NCBI RefSeq assembly: GCF_002443255.2
Contig: NW_019211455.1
Location: forward strand, 18,885,126-18,949,125
Length of the DNA: 64,000 bases
Reading direction: 5' to 3'
Source: Varroa destructor
Taxonomy: Eukaryota; Arthropoda; Arachnida; Mesostigmata; Varroidae
The notes below the pieces were generated by a model, which saw only the letters and a list, made by a program, of their open reading frames with translations, did not search any database and was not told the origin of the DNA. Shown one piece after another: positions 51,450 to 63,592 of the stretch. Made by a program: the position numbers and the translations under genes. How positions within the stretch are numbered: the stretch's first letter is position 1; every line of letters begins with the position of its first letter.

Positions 51450-53575
51450 ATTTGCGATATATCGTATTCTTTTAACATTAGTTTTTGGATATCTTATTGG
51501 TTTTTGATGAAATCCTTGAGGCAATATTAACGTTATCGAAACCGTTGCGCAGTATCTGCAAGTTTTTTATGTTACCTTAATATTGCTTAATGGCGTATAA
51601 ACTGTTCGAACTTACAGAGTTACAGCTAAAACTGGTTGAGCTAAATTTGGTATTTCTAGCCTTTTTAATCTGGTCATCCAGGCAAAACGCGATATAAAAA
51701 TGAAATTTCTACCGAACCTTCTTCCTTGAATGTGTGATTATCGCACCTTCCAAAAGCTCTTCCACGATGTCTGACTTTATTGTATCGTAATTACCGTTTT
51801 CTTTTTTTTTTTTTCATTTTTCCATTGTTCAAAACACCCAAGTCAGTCTTTCATTCACACGGCACGTATTTTTACAAGCTGGCGAACGATCCCGTGCAGA
51901 CGACACCAACTTGTCTCTGTCTTCTTTGACACTTGTACTTTCTGGCAGCTGCCACCGCTAGATTTACCTGTCTCCAAGGCTCCATACGGTGCAGAGCCAT
52001 CCACCAGGAACATAGCAGCAGCAGCAGTAACAGCAAAAGACGACCGTAAGGAGTAACCAAGCAAAAAAGCAAATATCATGGCCTAAGGAGAGACCAAGGC
52101 ACGGAAGAGATGTAAGAGGTCAAAAATCATCTTTTTCTCTCTCCTTCCCTGACTGTCGCGTTTTGTTCACGTAGAAAATTCATCTCACTTTTTTCCAACT
52201 ATCGGGCGGAACTGTTTTTGACTTTCTGTGGTTTTCCCATATCTATGTTTGTCCCATTTGTCCTCGCGTTGAATTAACGTGCAAGCGCAATAAGTGATGA
52301 ACGTATATAACTGCTGCTTCAGCGCTACGATATCGAATGTGGCGGAGTGGGCGACGGTCACGCGAGATCAGCCAGTCAACGGAAACGAGCTAAAAGCAGA
52401 AACTAATTATGCAGAAGCGGACAAGATCCAGGAGAACATGAGAGAGTACTAGGCTTGCGTAGATCTGCGCGGGTCCTGAAATATACATTACGGTCACTGC
52501 CTAGGCCGTCCCTAATAAGATGTATGTTCTAATTCCAGACTACAGCCGCCTGCTAGAGAAGAAACAGATCAGAAAGCTGATTCAGTTCAGTAGTGTTTCC
52601 ATACTACTTCTGCACAACAGAGGTATTATTAGAAGTTGGGCGTTAGAACGATAAGAGAAAAAAGCTGATTGGAGAGATCGAACGGAACAGGACAATGCTT
52701 GTTCCATCTTCTCCCATTTAAAATCACAGCGGATGGAGATGTGCTACTGCTGTTCCACTTAGAGCCTGCTAGGGAGGCAGCTCTAACCGGAGTTCAGCAA
52801 GCACCGCGAGTCTATGGCCTTAGACTGCTCCTGCCATTTAAGTCAGTATCGCCAATAGGGCCGATATAGCCGGTTAATCGTTCTGCCAATAAGTGAAGCG
52901 GATATTCAGTGTATATGGCAATAGAACGTCGTTTACAACGTTTGTTGCGATGGCTTTTACTTCTACGTGCTTTAAAGTTTCTCATCGAGGCGCCAAACCT
53001 CGTTCTTTTTCCTACTACATTACCATATGCTTACGCTCTCAACTCGAAAACCATATCTTTGTGTTTGTCTTCCAGAATGAATTATCATTAAAGACCACGT
53101 TCTGTTGTTAGTTGCGCGTCAAAAGCTATTACACAAACGCTTTGTTGCAGCTTCAGCCTCATTAGCTTGCCTAGCCGTTATTTGCCTTACTGGCAATCTC
53201 ATTCTGATAATATAATAATGATGACATGTTCTGACTGTCGGCATCCGATAGTACTTCGCACGAACTCGTCCTATTCTGTGTTCGGCCGTTTGCTTGCATT
53301 TCTATCACCGGAAATATATTAAACTCGTATTTACTGAATTGTTGTTGATCGCTCTGCTTGTGCGCTCACCAACATAAAATACGGACGCACCTTTAAAATT
53401 TCGCTAAAGCGCACTGATGCGTGCGGCAGGCCACTGCCGCCTCGGACCTTAGCTGGCTTGCCACCACACAGTAACGGTTCTATTTCTATATTAAAAAGTG
53501 ACGCCAATCCAAAGCCAGAATTGCCGTTCTAGCCGCTGCAAGCATCAAAACTTGCCGCACCGTTTGCAATGGCAT
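47812..53575. other. Intergenic DNA, no gene accepted
   Basis: The stretch contains a 58-base AT microsatellite, a composite ATT/ACAACA repeat at about 50726-50768, and GC-richer patches at 49830-50440 and 51860-52080 with overlapping open frames on both strands but no recognisable domain. A minus-strand frame starting at 52079 reaches a consensus donor and is noted among the findings. Confidence 0.35.
51388..51445. repeat. AT dinucleotide microsatellite
   Basis: About 29 tandem AT units, the longest dinucleotide array in the window. Confidence 0.95.
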
Positions 53576-53854
53576 ATGGTACAGTGCTATGGAGTCGTGA
53601 CGCTAACTAGTTGTTTGCATGGCATCTCGCTCCGGACATTTTTGCTGCTGCTGCTGCTGGTGAGTCCTTGGACCCTCAGTTGTGCGAGAGATATGGAGCA
53701 CCACCCGATCGATAAAACAGCAAATACAGTGGAGCTCTGTCTGGATTGCTTTTCAAACGTTCAGGTCAGCGGCTTCCTAAAAGGATTGGAAACGAATCGG
53801 CCAAAACTAAATAAGCTAATGTGCCAGTCAGCGAACTTCCTGCGCAGACAATAA
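53576..53854 (+). CDS. Candidate small secreted protein, 92 residues
   Basis: The first ATG of an open frame at 53576 gives 92 residues ending in TAA. Residues 1-37 could be a signal peptide with a strong leucine core (RTFLLLLLLVSPWTLSCA) and a small-residue S-C-A before RDMEHHP. The mature part would be about 55 residues with three cysteines (ELCLDCF and LMCQ). A consensus donor, ctg followed by gtgagt at 53660, lies inside the leucine core, so an alternative is an exon ending at 53659. The leucine run is encoded by a CTG microsatellite, which by itself makes a signal-peptide look-alike. No family is recognised, and the call is tentative. Confidence 0.25.
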   Translation: MVQCYGVVTLTSCLHGISLRTFLLLLLLVSPWTLSCARDMEHHPIDKTANTVELCLDCFSNVQVSGFLKGLETNRPKLNKLMCQSANFLRRQ

Positions 53855-56800
53855 CACTTGAGATATAATATCTATCCATCTATAGATGGATAATATAGCA
53901 TCTATCTATATATATGTAGGTTAGCTACTCATCGCAGTATGGTAATATAAATAGAATAGGGAAGTGGAAATGGGTTATGCTAGGGTGTGACCCCACTCGG
54001 CCATTACAAGAGACGCGTACGTACGTTCTTCGCGTATAGACTGTAAGGTTTATAAAAGAAAAAGACCAACCGTAAAATATATGCAATGCGAAGTGAAGGC
54101 AAGCGTTCGCCGACCTATGTCTATAATGGTCAACCCGTTAGTATTTGCTATTGATCGAGCGTTCTGATGCTGCAGCGGTGGCAGTACGGAGTAACAATGG
54201 TCAATGAAAAAAAATGCTGGGAAAGTAGAGCTTGCACCACAAGCTACAAACAGCTATGATGTCCTCCAGAGTAGTTTTTCTTGTTATTTGCTTAGTTAGC
54301 GAGCGAACCAGAGCGGAAAAAGGCGGCAAGAAAGGTATATTACACGTAAATGCTGAGCGCGCCACTGCTATGGTACTACACAACATAAAAATTACCACTA
54401 AATTTAGCCATTTGTAATCGGAAGCTGGCTGTCATAAGCCAGCAAACTCTAGTGGGTGGAGAAGAGCTTGATGATGAAAGCTAAAATTGATTTTTTTTTT
54501 TTTCGTGCGTGCAGAGAACGCACGGGCCACCAGCGGCACGAGCACCCTCAGTCGCACGTCTTTTAACAGCGGTTTAACAGCTTGAAAGGGGCAGCTGGGC
54601 ATTAAAGGGGATAAAAGAAGCGTCTCGTAGCTCTACTTGATATGATTAGAATTAGAGTGATAACTTCCTCTGCTCCACAAGACGAAGACAAACAAAAACT
54701 GCCAATGGTGAGTGAAGAACAGGCGCAGTCCTGTCAGGAAAATTTTCACTACGAAAGTCTAGTTAGAGATACAACAGGTACAGAGAAAAATCTACGACCT
54801 TTAACCGTCTCGCTTACTTAGTCAGGACAATGTTGGCAAGGCGATGGATATGATTGTATGAATATGGCTAGCGTCCAATGACGCGGTTCCACATCGGTGG
54901 TGGACGGCTTGATTGTCGAAATTTTCCCAATAACTTATTCCATTCAAAGATGAGTACTCTTGCGTACTACAGCGAATAGGCATGAAAGAAATAATTAGCT
55001 ACAATTTTTCTAGGACTGTGGATAGGCCTGTAGATTTATAATAAAAAAAAAAAAAAAAAAAAAAAAAAGTAACACCTTGGGCATATTAGTGCCTTGGATC
55101 TGCAACTGTTTGAACTATAGCAAATGTAGATTTTTTCAGTTACAGAAATTGTATAATATATTCGCTAGCAAACAGTGAATAACTAAAACTTCATATTTAG
55201 TATTCAAATCGAGAGATTAGGCCAACTTATGGATTGATGTTTACCATCGAAAAATGTCACGGCCTTCTCTAGGGCCCTGCCATATGTGCTGTTGTATTTT
55301 AGGCTATGATACGGATTACTAGTTTAAACTTCGAACGAATCCAACGAGAAAAAGTTTACCTTATTATTCCCTATGTATTGTTATGTCTAAATAACTATAT
55401 TTTTTGTTGCCTTTGCTCGCACAAACTGTTGATTTAAGCAAGCAGGCTGAATAAAATAGCAATATTATGAATTAGTGATATTATACATGTTATACGATGT
55501 TTATTATGCAAGGATCAATATGATCTTTGAGACTTTGTTAGAAGCAGTATGAATCCCATGTACCCGCTAAGCAAACCCGGAGCATCTAAATGACGAAACA
55601 ACTTTTTTCGTGGGCCGCTCGTTACCTAGGTAATTTATCACGTAGACATGAGGTGGGCGGGAGTTGCCAAACAAATAGATGAATTAAATATTAAAGAGAG
55701 AATTAAAGGCGGAACTCAGCGTTGAACATACTGGCCAAAGACATGCTTGCTCACCTTGCCAGTTCATCCGCGTACTATTGAAATACCTAGCTGTACCTTA
55801 TCGAGCACAATTTTAGGCGGACAACAGAAAGGAAATTAAATAGGGCGCTAGTGTTTTCCGTCGATTAGTTGAATGTGGCCAGTAGCTATCGAGCTTTTGT
55901 AGTGTATTCAGTTTAGGCAGTAGAATTGCAGTGTGGTAAAAATGCGTTCCCAAAAGAGCGATTAACCCAGGCCAGTGCCTTCGAAATCTAGCCGAGACAA
56001 GGTTTATTTTCGAAGCAATTTCCACAGGCCGCATCCAAAGACATAGAGAATCGCCTCCTGAATCCATTTGCCGGAATGCACTCTTCGCTTTTGTTAGTTA
56101 GGTGGGACAGAATGTCTGCAAACGACCTTGGAAATTGAATCTCTTCAGTGCCTCGAAGAAAACTAAACCACCTTGCGCGATAGCCTAAGCCTAATAGGCT
56201 GTGGACACGAGCAGTATTTATCCATATCGACAGCCGATCGACACCCATACAGCCGGAAAGTCGCAGCATTTGCTAGTAGCAATGACCATGTTGATAGCGT
56301 TATAATATTGAATGTCCTATTACACTTGCAGGCAGGCAGACAGACAGAGTGCTCTGACTGAAGACCTATGAGTAGCTACTGAAAACCCCACGATGCTAAT
56401 CCACGTGCCATCGTTACAGCTGCTGTCTCTGATGCCTATTATACAGACCTGGAGCTTCGGGCGAGGACGACTATATTATATGGCTTGAGTCGCTAAGACA
56501 AGCTTGCCTGTTTACATGCCGCTCTCGGTGGCCATCATTAAAAACACAGCAGAAAAAGAGCAGATGTGACCCAAATAGAGCCCTTTGTTTTTTTGTACTC
56601 GAACATAGAAAGCTGGACCAGAGTAAAATGCGCTGTTGGTGCCCATGACCCAGTTAAGATTACCTTTCTACCTAGGCGAGCAGAATAACCGAAAAAATAA
56701 GAACACTTAACGAACATTGTTGCAACCTAGAAAGAATTCATTATATATACACTAAGCTATCGTACTTTATATTTCAGTGGATAACATAACGCTTTCATAG

Positions 56801-57665
56801 AATGCATAATGGTCCATAGAGAATTCAATGTTGAAGGAAAAGTTTTTTGTTTGAAATATTTGGTCATACCTATTCCGTTTGTCTGCGTCCTGTTTGTCTT
56901 CTAACGCTTTATAGTGCTGCGGGCCAGCTTTAATATTGTAAATTTACCAATAATGAACAAACGCACTTCAGTCAATAGCAGAATAATGAGAGGCACACGG
57001 CAATTGCCCCTTTTGGGCATCCGACACATGAATTTAAGTCATAAGAGGAAACTTATGTTGTAAAGCTGATTTTATAACTAAAATATATGAACACCTTGGT
57101 TTCTTAAGGTGGTTATTGTTCTATTTTTGGCTATATTCGATAGTGATTCTAACATCGGTTGATAAGGGTCGTACAGTGGCGTACTTAGTCTATGGTTTAA
57201 TTGAACGATCTTGAAATTTAGATAAATAAGCTTGTTTCTCACTTCGATGCTACCTCATGCGCAGCGAAAATATCATTTGATGTCCAGATACCCACATCTT
57301 TCCGCCGGCAACGGTTATTCAACGGTAAAAAAAATTACTGTCTTTTGTCCACTTACATATATACACACACCTGCCATTCAAATAAGATCAGCGTTTCCGA
57401 TCTGCCATTAACTAACTAATGACAACGTGCAGCCTGTTCTTGGCACCCATTACGGGATCTGTACAGCATTGTTTTTGACTTTTTTAACGCATAACACAGC
57501 ATTAGGGTATCATTTTCAACAGGAGGGATTTTTGTTTTGCACTGCGTTCAGGCGCCTTTGCTAGTAAACTCCTGTGTGCACGTATTGAGGGGGTAGAGTC
57601 GCATTTAATACTTAGTAGTTTGCAGGAATTGTGAGTGCTATACGCGGTCTCCGTCATAGCGTAGT
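53855..57665. other. Intergenic DNA, one tiny signal-peptide-like frame
   Basis: Nothing firm is seen. A 53-codon + frame at 54256-54417 begins MMSSRVVFLVICLVSERTRA and has a possible donor after the next seven residues (findings). There is a 26-base A run at 55043-55068 and a short palindrome around tatccatctatagatggata near 53867-53886. Minus-strand frames at 55813-56269 are unremarkable. Confidence 0.35.
55043..55068. repeat. Homopolymer run of 26 A
   Basis: An uninterrupted A tract. It could be the tail of an inserted retro-copy, but the upstream sequence shows no recognisable coding region and I see no matching target-site duplication. Confidence 0.9.
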
Positions 57666-57701
57666 GTGAAACGTTACTGCACGTCGATCCTAGGGACACG
57701 C

Positions 57702-57812
57702 GATGGCCTGGATGCCAATCTGGGCATGAATAAACTTCGTCTTGTGTCGCGAGCCAGTCGTCTAATAGAATGCCAAATGGCGATGCCGGACGTAAACAAT
57801 CGAAACATAGAG
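57702..57812 (+). repeat. Dispersed coding-like repeat, copy B
   Basis: This copy is related to 21671-21780 in both DNA and conceptual translation. It sits inside an open frame (57666-57929, non-ATG start) that begins RDGLDANLGMNKLRLVSRAS and continues RLIECQMAMPDVNNRNIELK before becoming AT-biased. Here the frame passes through the shared block without a stop, so this copy is better preserved than copy A. The source element is unknown. Confidence 0.6.
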
Positions 57813-58688
57813 CTTAAGGTAGAAAAGGTACTGGCCTTGAGTTATTTGTTTTTGAGTTTGTGTGTTACTAAGAATAGGTTCGTATATATATACACGAAAA
57901 AATCTTACGAACGTCAGGAGCTCTGTTAATGTTCGTTATGGGCTAAGAGGGAACTTGACGAGGAAAGGTTAACTTTAGTTGTATTTTGATTTTGTTCATC
58001 GAGTCACTTTGAAACCGTAAGAAAGAAATTAAAGCTAAATATATGCTTATACGTATTTCTAAAAAAATATTTACGTACAGGGTAAAGTTGTCAAAGGATC
58101 GATACGGCTTTTTTTTTTTTTAATTCAAGAAAAAGCATACCTTAATATAGGGTTTGCCCTATTTTTTTCCAGGAACATTGGATTCGCTCTTTTGTGCAGA
58201 CGCTTACGACTATTTTGAATAATGTAGATGCACTGTTGAGTGAATGCTGGTGCTTTAGGGCGGGATTTGAGTAACTAAAATTGATGGTGGCCTGCCATTG
58301 AATAAGAACTATTGACCGCACATACTGTCGCGTTCCATCTGCGCATTTTAGCGAAACAGGCTCTGTATATCCCTATGTATGGATCATCACACTGCGACAT
58401 GCGTTGTGTGCTCCTTTCCGAACTCTTTACAGGCTGTATTTCAGAAAACGACGTAAAGCATTTTTAAGCAACATCTACGGCAAGAGCAGGTTTTTTATGG
58501 ATATGGATTTTCTTGATTCACCATGTCACATGCTACGTAGATCCGGATGTATCATTGCCATTTGGCAATCCAAATAACAGTATATTCGCAAAAATACACT
58601 GAATAAATGAGCTCTGTAATGTATGCACAGCCTATTAGATAACAATATAAATACGTTATTCTTTCTTTTACCTTACTTTTTGTTTCAG
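57813..58688. other. Upstream flank or intron of the TMEM200-family gene
   Basis: AT-rich sequence ending in the acceptor ttttgtttcag (58678-58688). If the acceptor is used, this is intron 3' end. A T/A homopolymer pair lies near 58111-58122. No earlier exon is recognised. Confidence 0.4.
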
Positions 58689-59608
58689 AAGCTACATACG
58701 GCAAATAGCAGCGATGGATGTGGGCGGTGGTGGAGGTAAGGGCGCGGACTTCCCATGGGAACCTTCGAAACGCAACTGCTCAAATGACGCCGTTGACAAA
58801 ATGAGCGAACGCTGCCTATGGTCAGCCTGCAAAGCGATTAGTGTCGGATTATTGTTGATGGCTTGTGGGGCTGCAATGGCCACATTGGGTTTCTATTCGG
58901 ATCACCTATCCACCGTAGAAGAACGTCGTGGCAACAGTACGGTGTTGATCAAAAACGAGAACCGCGACTGGCAGCTTGATTCGCTCACGTACCTTGGCCC
59001 GATGGTGATGGGCCTCGGTGGATTCATCATCGTTGCCACCTGCGTGATGACATTCGAGGCCCGCGAGAGTCGGGTAAGCAAGCTCAGCTGGTTCAAGAGG
59101 ACCAGAGCAGCTTACGTAGCTCCTGATCCCAACGATCAGACGGCGGTCGAATCGAATCTCGTCTCGTCGCCCGGCGTTCAGCCCGATCCGCCCAGTGACA
59201 TTTCATGGGACCGGCGCAGCTTCTTTCTAACAGCCGGAGGCCGAGGAAGCCCCTCGATCACCACCGAGCAGTCGAACGCGTCCACCAACCGTCGACGCCG
59301 CAGCAGTTTTGGGGATATCGCCCCGCTACACAAGTACCCTTCCGAGCCGAGTCTTGCGCACCAGGTAGTCACGCATCTACAGCTCAGTTCATTATCACCG
59401 GGCACCCAAATGGGCCAGGCGTGTCGGAAACTATTCGTAGGTCCCGGCGCCATTGTTGGCGTCTCCGGGGCGTCGGCCGTGTCGCCTAGTCCTGGCCTTG
59501 AGGCATCACTAACTGGCCCATTACTGCCACCCGGGAGCATCGTTTCCCAGCTACAGCCACAACAGTTACAGGAGACTTCCACGACGCTCAAGGGGTTGCA
59601 GTCCCCAG
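58689..59608 (+). CDS. TMEM200-family two-span membrane protein, first visible coding exon
   Basis: From ATG 58714 this exon encodes 298 complete codons plus one base. Residues 1-36 are polar with a glycine run (GGGGG). Membrane span 1 is at about 41-61 (AISVGLLLMACGAAMATLGF). A 32-residue loop carries an N-S-T glycosylation sequon at 74. Span 2 is at about 94-114 (LGPMVMGLGGFIIVATCVMT), then FEARES, followed by a long serine/proline-rich cytoplasmic tail with an RRRRSS patch at 193-198. The G-M-A-x-x-x-G-Y/F motif of span 1, and LGP-x-x-MG-x-G-x-F-I leading into a charged E-x-R segment after span 2, are hallmarks of TMEM200A/B/C. Their molecular function is poorly known. The exon starts after an acceptor at 58688, and the eight codons between it and the ATG are open, so translation may begin in an earlier exon. 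The context gcagcgATGG is a good start. The exon ends at a donor, ccccag then gtgcgt. Confidence 0.85.
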
Positions 59609-62600
59609 GTGCGTAGAAATTCCATCATCGTCTTCAAAACAGACCTAATAAAAGCACTCACACTTATACTGACTAGTCACTTGATAGACGGATATCTGTC
59701 AAGTGATTAGCCGGTAAACGCAATCAGATAACATCTCCCTGTTCTGTCATCGATATATAATATGAAGGGTTATCCCAGTTTTTGCTACCATTTATATGCG
59801 ATAAAAATGCATACAAGTATAACAAAGCCGCAGGAAAAATGCAAAGTTATGGACACCAAATATCCAAGATCTATGCTTAGGGCATCCGAGACGAGTTGTA
59901 ATGAATGGTGAGCAAAAATGAAACACTAAAAGTAAGGACCGTATAAGAATGGGAAAACCGGCTGTGTGTAAAAGTTATTATCTAAACGATTCATCTATCC
60001 TCCCACCACCTTTCACAAATGATCAGTAGCAATAGCAGTTAGCAGTTATTTACCGAATACCGTTACTTCATCAGACCATCGAGACACCGTCATGACATCA
60101 CCCACATGATCATCCATGGCCGAGCATCAACCTTCGACCAATTACGGAAGCTAGAACCTTTCTGAGCGTATCTCAACCTCGACCATCTTTAGCTGTAGTT
60201 AAACTAGATAGTGTTTTTACTAACTCGGATAATTTTAGCCCATGGTTAATTCTTGGTCAGAAACATTGACTTCATTAAGAGCAAGTTATGAAATACTATA
60301 GCTGGTACGGGTCAATATATTTTGCAATTGGCCATAGAGCTAAACTGTTAACGACTTTGTTTTTATGCTCAGTTTACTGTTTCGAGTATCTTTACCTTCT
60401 ATACAATAGAAGCAAATGTTTGTATAATCATTTTGGTATCTATCTCATTGTATACGTATGAAAACATATGCTGAGACTCTTTGTTACTTTGCTGTTTTTC
60501 TACGTACGCTGTCTCTATATGCCTGTTTCATTGCCTGCATATATAGATATACACGTATTTATCGGTGTGAAGACAAGCTAATAATGATGATGATCATAAC
60601 GTGATTAAAAGTATTATTAAACAAGAATGTAATAATGCAATGTCAATGTCTCGATTAGGCCATATCGTAACTAGAAAATCGAGGCTTAGACAGGTACAAC
60701 CTGGGAGAACTTGCTACATGGTGACGGTTGCGTAGACAAAACGAGGACGCAACAAGCTTCGTGCTGTGTTTTTCTGTGGTCGCTCATGTCTCTGAAAGTC
60801 AACAGACGCTATAGAGTAAATTACGGCAGCTTTAGAGACCTGAGGATATTTGTTAAACAGCCGCAGTGGCCGCTGATGTTAACTAGATGCAGAAAATTAG
60901 AAAATATATATAAAAAATGGTGCGACAACGACGACTGGCTGCAATTTTAGGGGTCCACAGTAGTACCATAGCAAATAGAAAGGAAATAATAGTAATAAAT
61001 TGTTGATGGTTCGTTGGGAAACTGCACCGGCCTACCGGCAGTTCGATCGCCGCTGGTGGTCGATTTGGCCGAACGAAAAATCGCGCTAGTCAAATTGACT
61101 GAAACCCAACGGGAATCTCTCACACCTCGCTGCTGAACCGGCCATTTCGACCAGTCATCTAGCCGGCTCGACCGTGTTCATGATGATGATCGTGGACCGC
61201 CACCTACGTTATGATGATGTCCATCTTTATAGCACCACATGACTGGATCAGACCTTCTGTATTGCGTTTCCCAGAAACAGCGACAGCGCGATCGAGCGCA
61301 TTCGTTCATTCATTCGTTCCATAGAGTGTGAGTACGGTACAACTGCTGCCTGGTCTGCAGCCGTAGTATGTAGAACGGGTCAGAGCGGCTCACAGTTTCG
61401 GATAAGAGACAAACAGACAGACACACAGACAGACAGATAGATAGATTAGATAGATAGATAGATAGATGCAGATAGATATATATAGATAGATAGATAGATG
61501 CAGATAGACATAGATAGGTAGATACAGATAGATACAGATAGATAGATTAGATATATTAGATAGATTAGATAGATAGATAGATATATACAGATAGATATAG
61601 ATAGACAGATAGATTAGATAGATAGATATATACAGATAGATATAGATAGATAGATTAGATAGATAGATATATACAGATAGATATAGATAGATAGATTAGA
61701 TAGATAGATACAAGATATAGATAGATAGATAGATGGATGAACACACGGATTGACAGACAGACAGATAGATAGGGAATGACAAAGGAGAGCGGGGAAGGAG
61801 CCAATTCGCTATTGTGCGCGCTAATTCGAACGTTTCGGGACCTGCTGCTAGCTTGCTAGGGTCTGTTTGTCTGTGAGTGCGACGCATGCGCCTATGTCAT
61901 CTCTGTCCCTTACATCACAAAACAAAAATAAACAAGCGGACGTTCGCCAAAAACCTCCACCGTTATAAACCTTTGTGCCTGTCTATTCTCTTGTTTTAGC
62001 GTTTATAATCATCTAGCTAAATAGCAGGTAAGCTTTAATTTCCATCACGTGCTTTCAATTCCAGCTTACATATGCCATCAGCTTTTTACATATGGCCTAA
62101 CATTATGAATCACGTTAGCACGTTCCCCGTGAAAACTTTAGCTTACTCACTGGCCAAAGCTACCGAAGGACCCTGGCAGACACGTGATCTTTCCTTTTGT
62201 TTCTATACCACGCTTGCTTTTTTCTCGATCTCATCGATCGGCACAGCTGCTTTTAGCCCTAACAGTGTACCCGCCACATATAGCCCCCATTCCCTCACTG
62301 CTTTATTCTGCCAGCCAACAAAACGACCTTGTCCAAAATTAACCTAATTATCAAAGATTACAACATAACACTCGCTCATCTATCTCCAACTGCCTCATAT
62401 TTCGGCTTCAAGCAGAAAGGTGGTTCCATCAGGTTTTCTTTGTCCAAGGCACCCCTGTATTATATATAGTGAATTTTTAGGCGTAACGTAGCTCTTGAGC
62501 TGACCTACGAATAATGACTCACGTGGCTCTCTCCAGATTTTTGCTGCATTTTTATTTGAAGCTTATCAGTTAAACAATGCGCTCGCTGGTAGAAATAAAT

Positions 62601-63592
62601 TTAGATAAAGTGTACTGTATGTTATGAAGCAGAATGTCTTTCTAGGTAGTGATTCCCTCGAGGCCTGCTGTAGTATAAGGTAATATATAAGCTTTATTGG
62701 ACATGCTAGGTGCATTGTTGTTTTTTGGCATTTAATACTCCTTTAATTTTTTATATACTATATTGTCAGTTAAACCGCTCGCATTGTTCCAATTTCTGTA
62801 TCATGCATTTGACTTGTCCATCAGCTTTACATTAGTTTGAAATAGGTGAATACTAGAGGTGATTTGGCTATCTGCCTTATTTCTTTGACTTGTATCTGCT
62901 CTTTACATAACCCGATCCCGCATGTTAACTTTTCCTACAAACACATAAAAAAAAAAAACACACACACTTTTAGTCTATGACGGTCCGAATGTCAGCCCTT
63001 ACAAAGTTCGTATAAACCAACCAAGATACGTTTGGGGACTGCTAGTTTAGGTCTATGTATATTGCCTAAGGTATTTGGCTCGAAAAGACCTCAATGAAAT
63101 ACTCTCATACGTATTATCTACGACTTCGTGCGTTGTTACATCCTGTCGAACATAATCCTCCAATTGAGTTATTGATATTAGGCAGCATACTTAAAGTACT
63201 ATCGGATGCAGTTGACAAACCTTACTTTGACAATGCGCGTTATTTCTTAAATGTGCTTTACGTTAATAGAATGAGACAATGCACTATCTAGATTCCCACC
63301 TCAATAAATATATCTAGTTCAACGAGATTCAATGTTCTACTCAACAATTACTTTCGCAAAACTAGCACCTCTGGTCACATCAGTAACCCAAATTGCTAGC
63401 CGTTAAGGACTTCAATTAGTCATGTTTAATTATGTAAAGTCGCTCGCAACATTCGGACCTCATTGACTCTGATTTATTGAAGAAAAATAGATGCACACTC
63501 TTTCCCGTTCGGTTGCCCGTATTATTCGGAGTGATCTTCGAGCCGTCATCATAATCAGCACTTCGTTCGCCTTCGTCCACCTTTATTTACAG
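59609..63592 (+). other. Phase-1 intron of the TMEM200-family gene
   Basis: The intron is 3,984 bases, begins gtgcgt and ends ctttatttacag. If it were retained, the frame would stop at TAG 59614-59616, giving a 300-residue protein. It holds the GATA-type microsatellite at 61410-61772 and a CATT/CGTT repeat near 61299-61320. The small open frames at 60711-60950, 62072-62347 and 63094-63291 have no recognisable features. A GC-richer patch at about 61020-61390 flanks the microsatellite. Confidence 0.75.
61410..61772. repeat. Large GATA/TAGA microsatellite with higher-order structure
   Basis: About 360 bases built mainly from tagatagata units with interspersed cagacaga, gattaga and atatatacag variants. 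A longer unit beginning atatatacagatagatata recurs at 61581, 61626 and 61667, spaced 45 and 41 bases apart. The array has therefore partly become a minisatellite. The outer edges are cagacaga-type repeats on both sides. Confidence 0.95.

Noticed and set aside
59178..59591. 137-codon minus-strand frame opposite the TMEM200 exon
   Set aside because: It is a shadow of the coding exon on the other strand.
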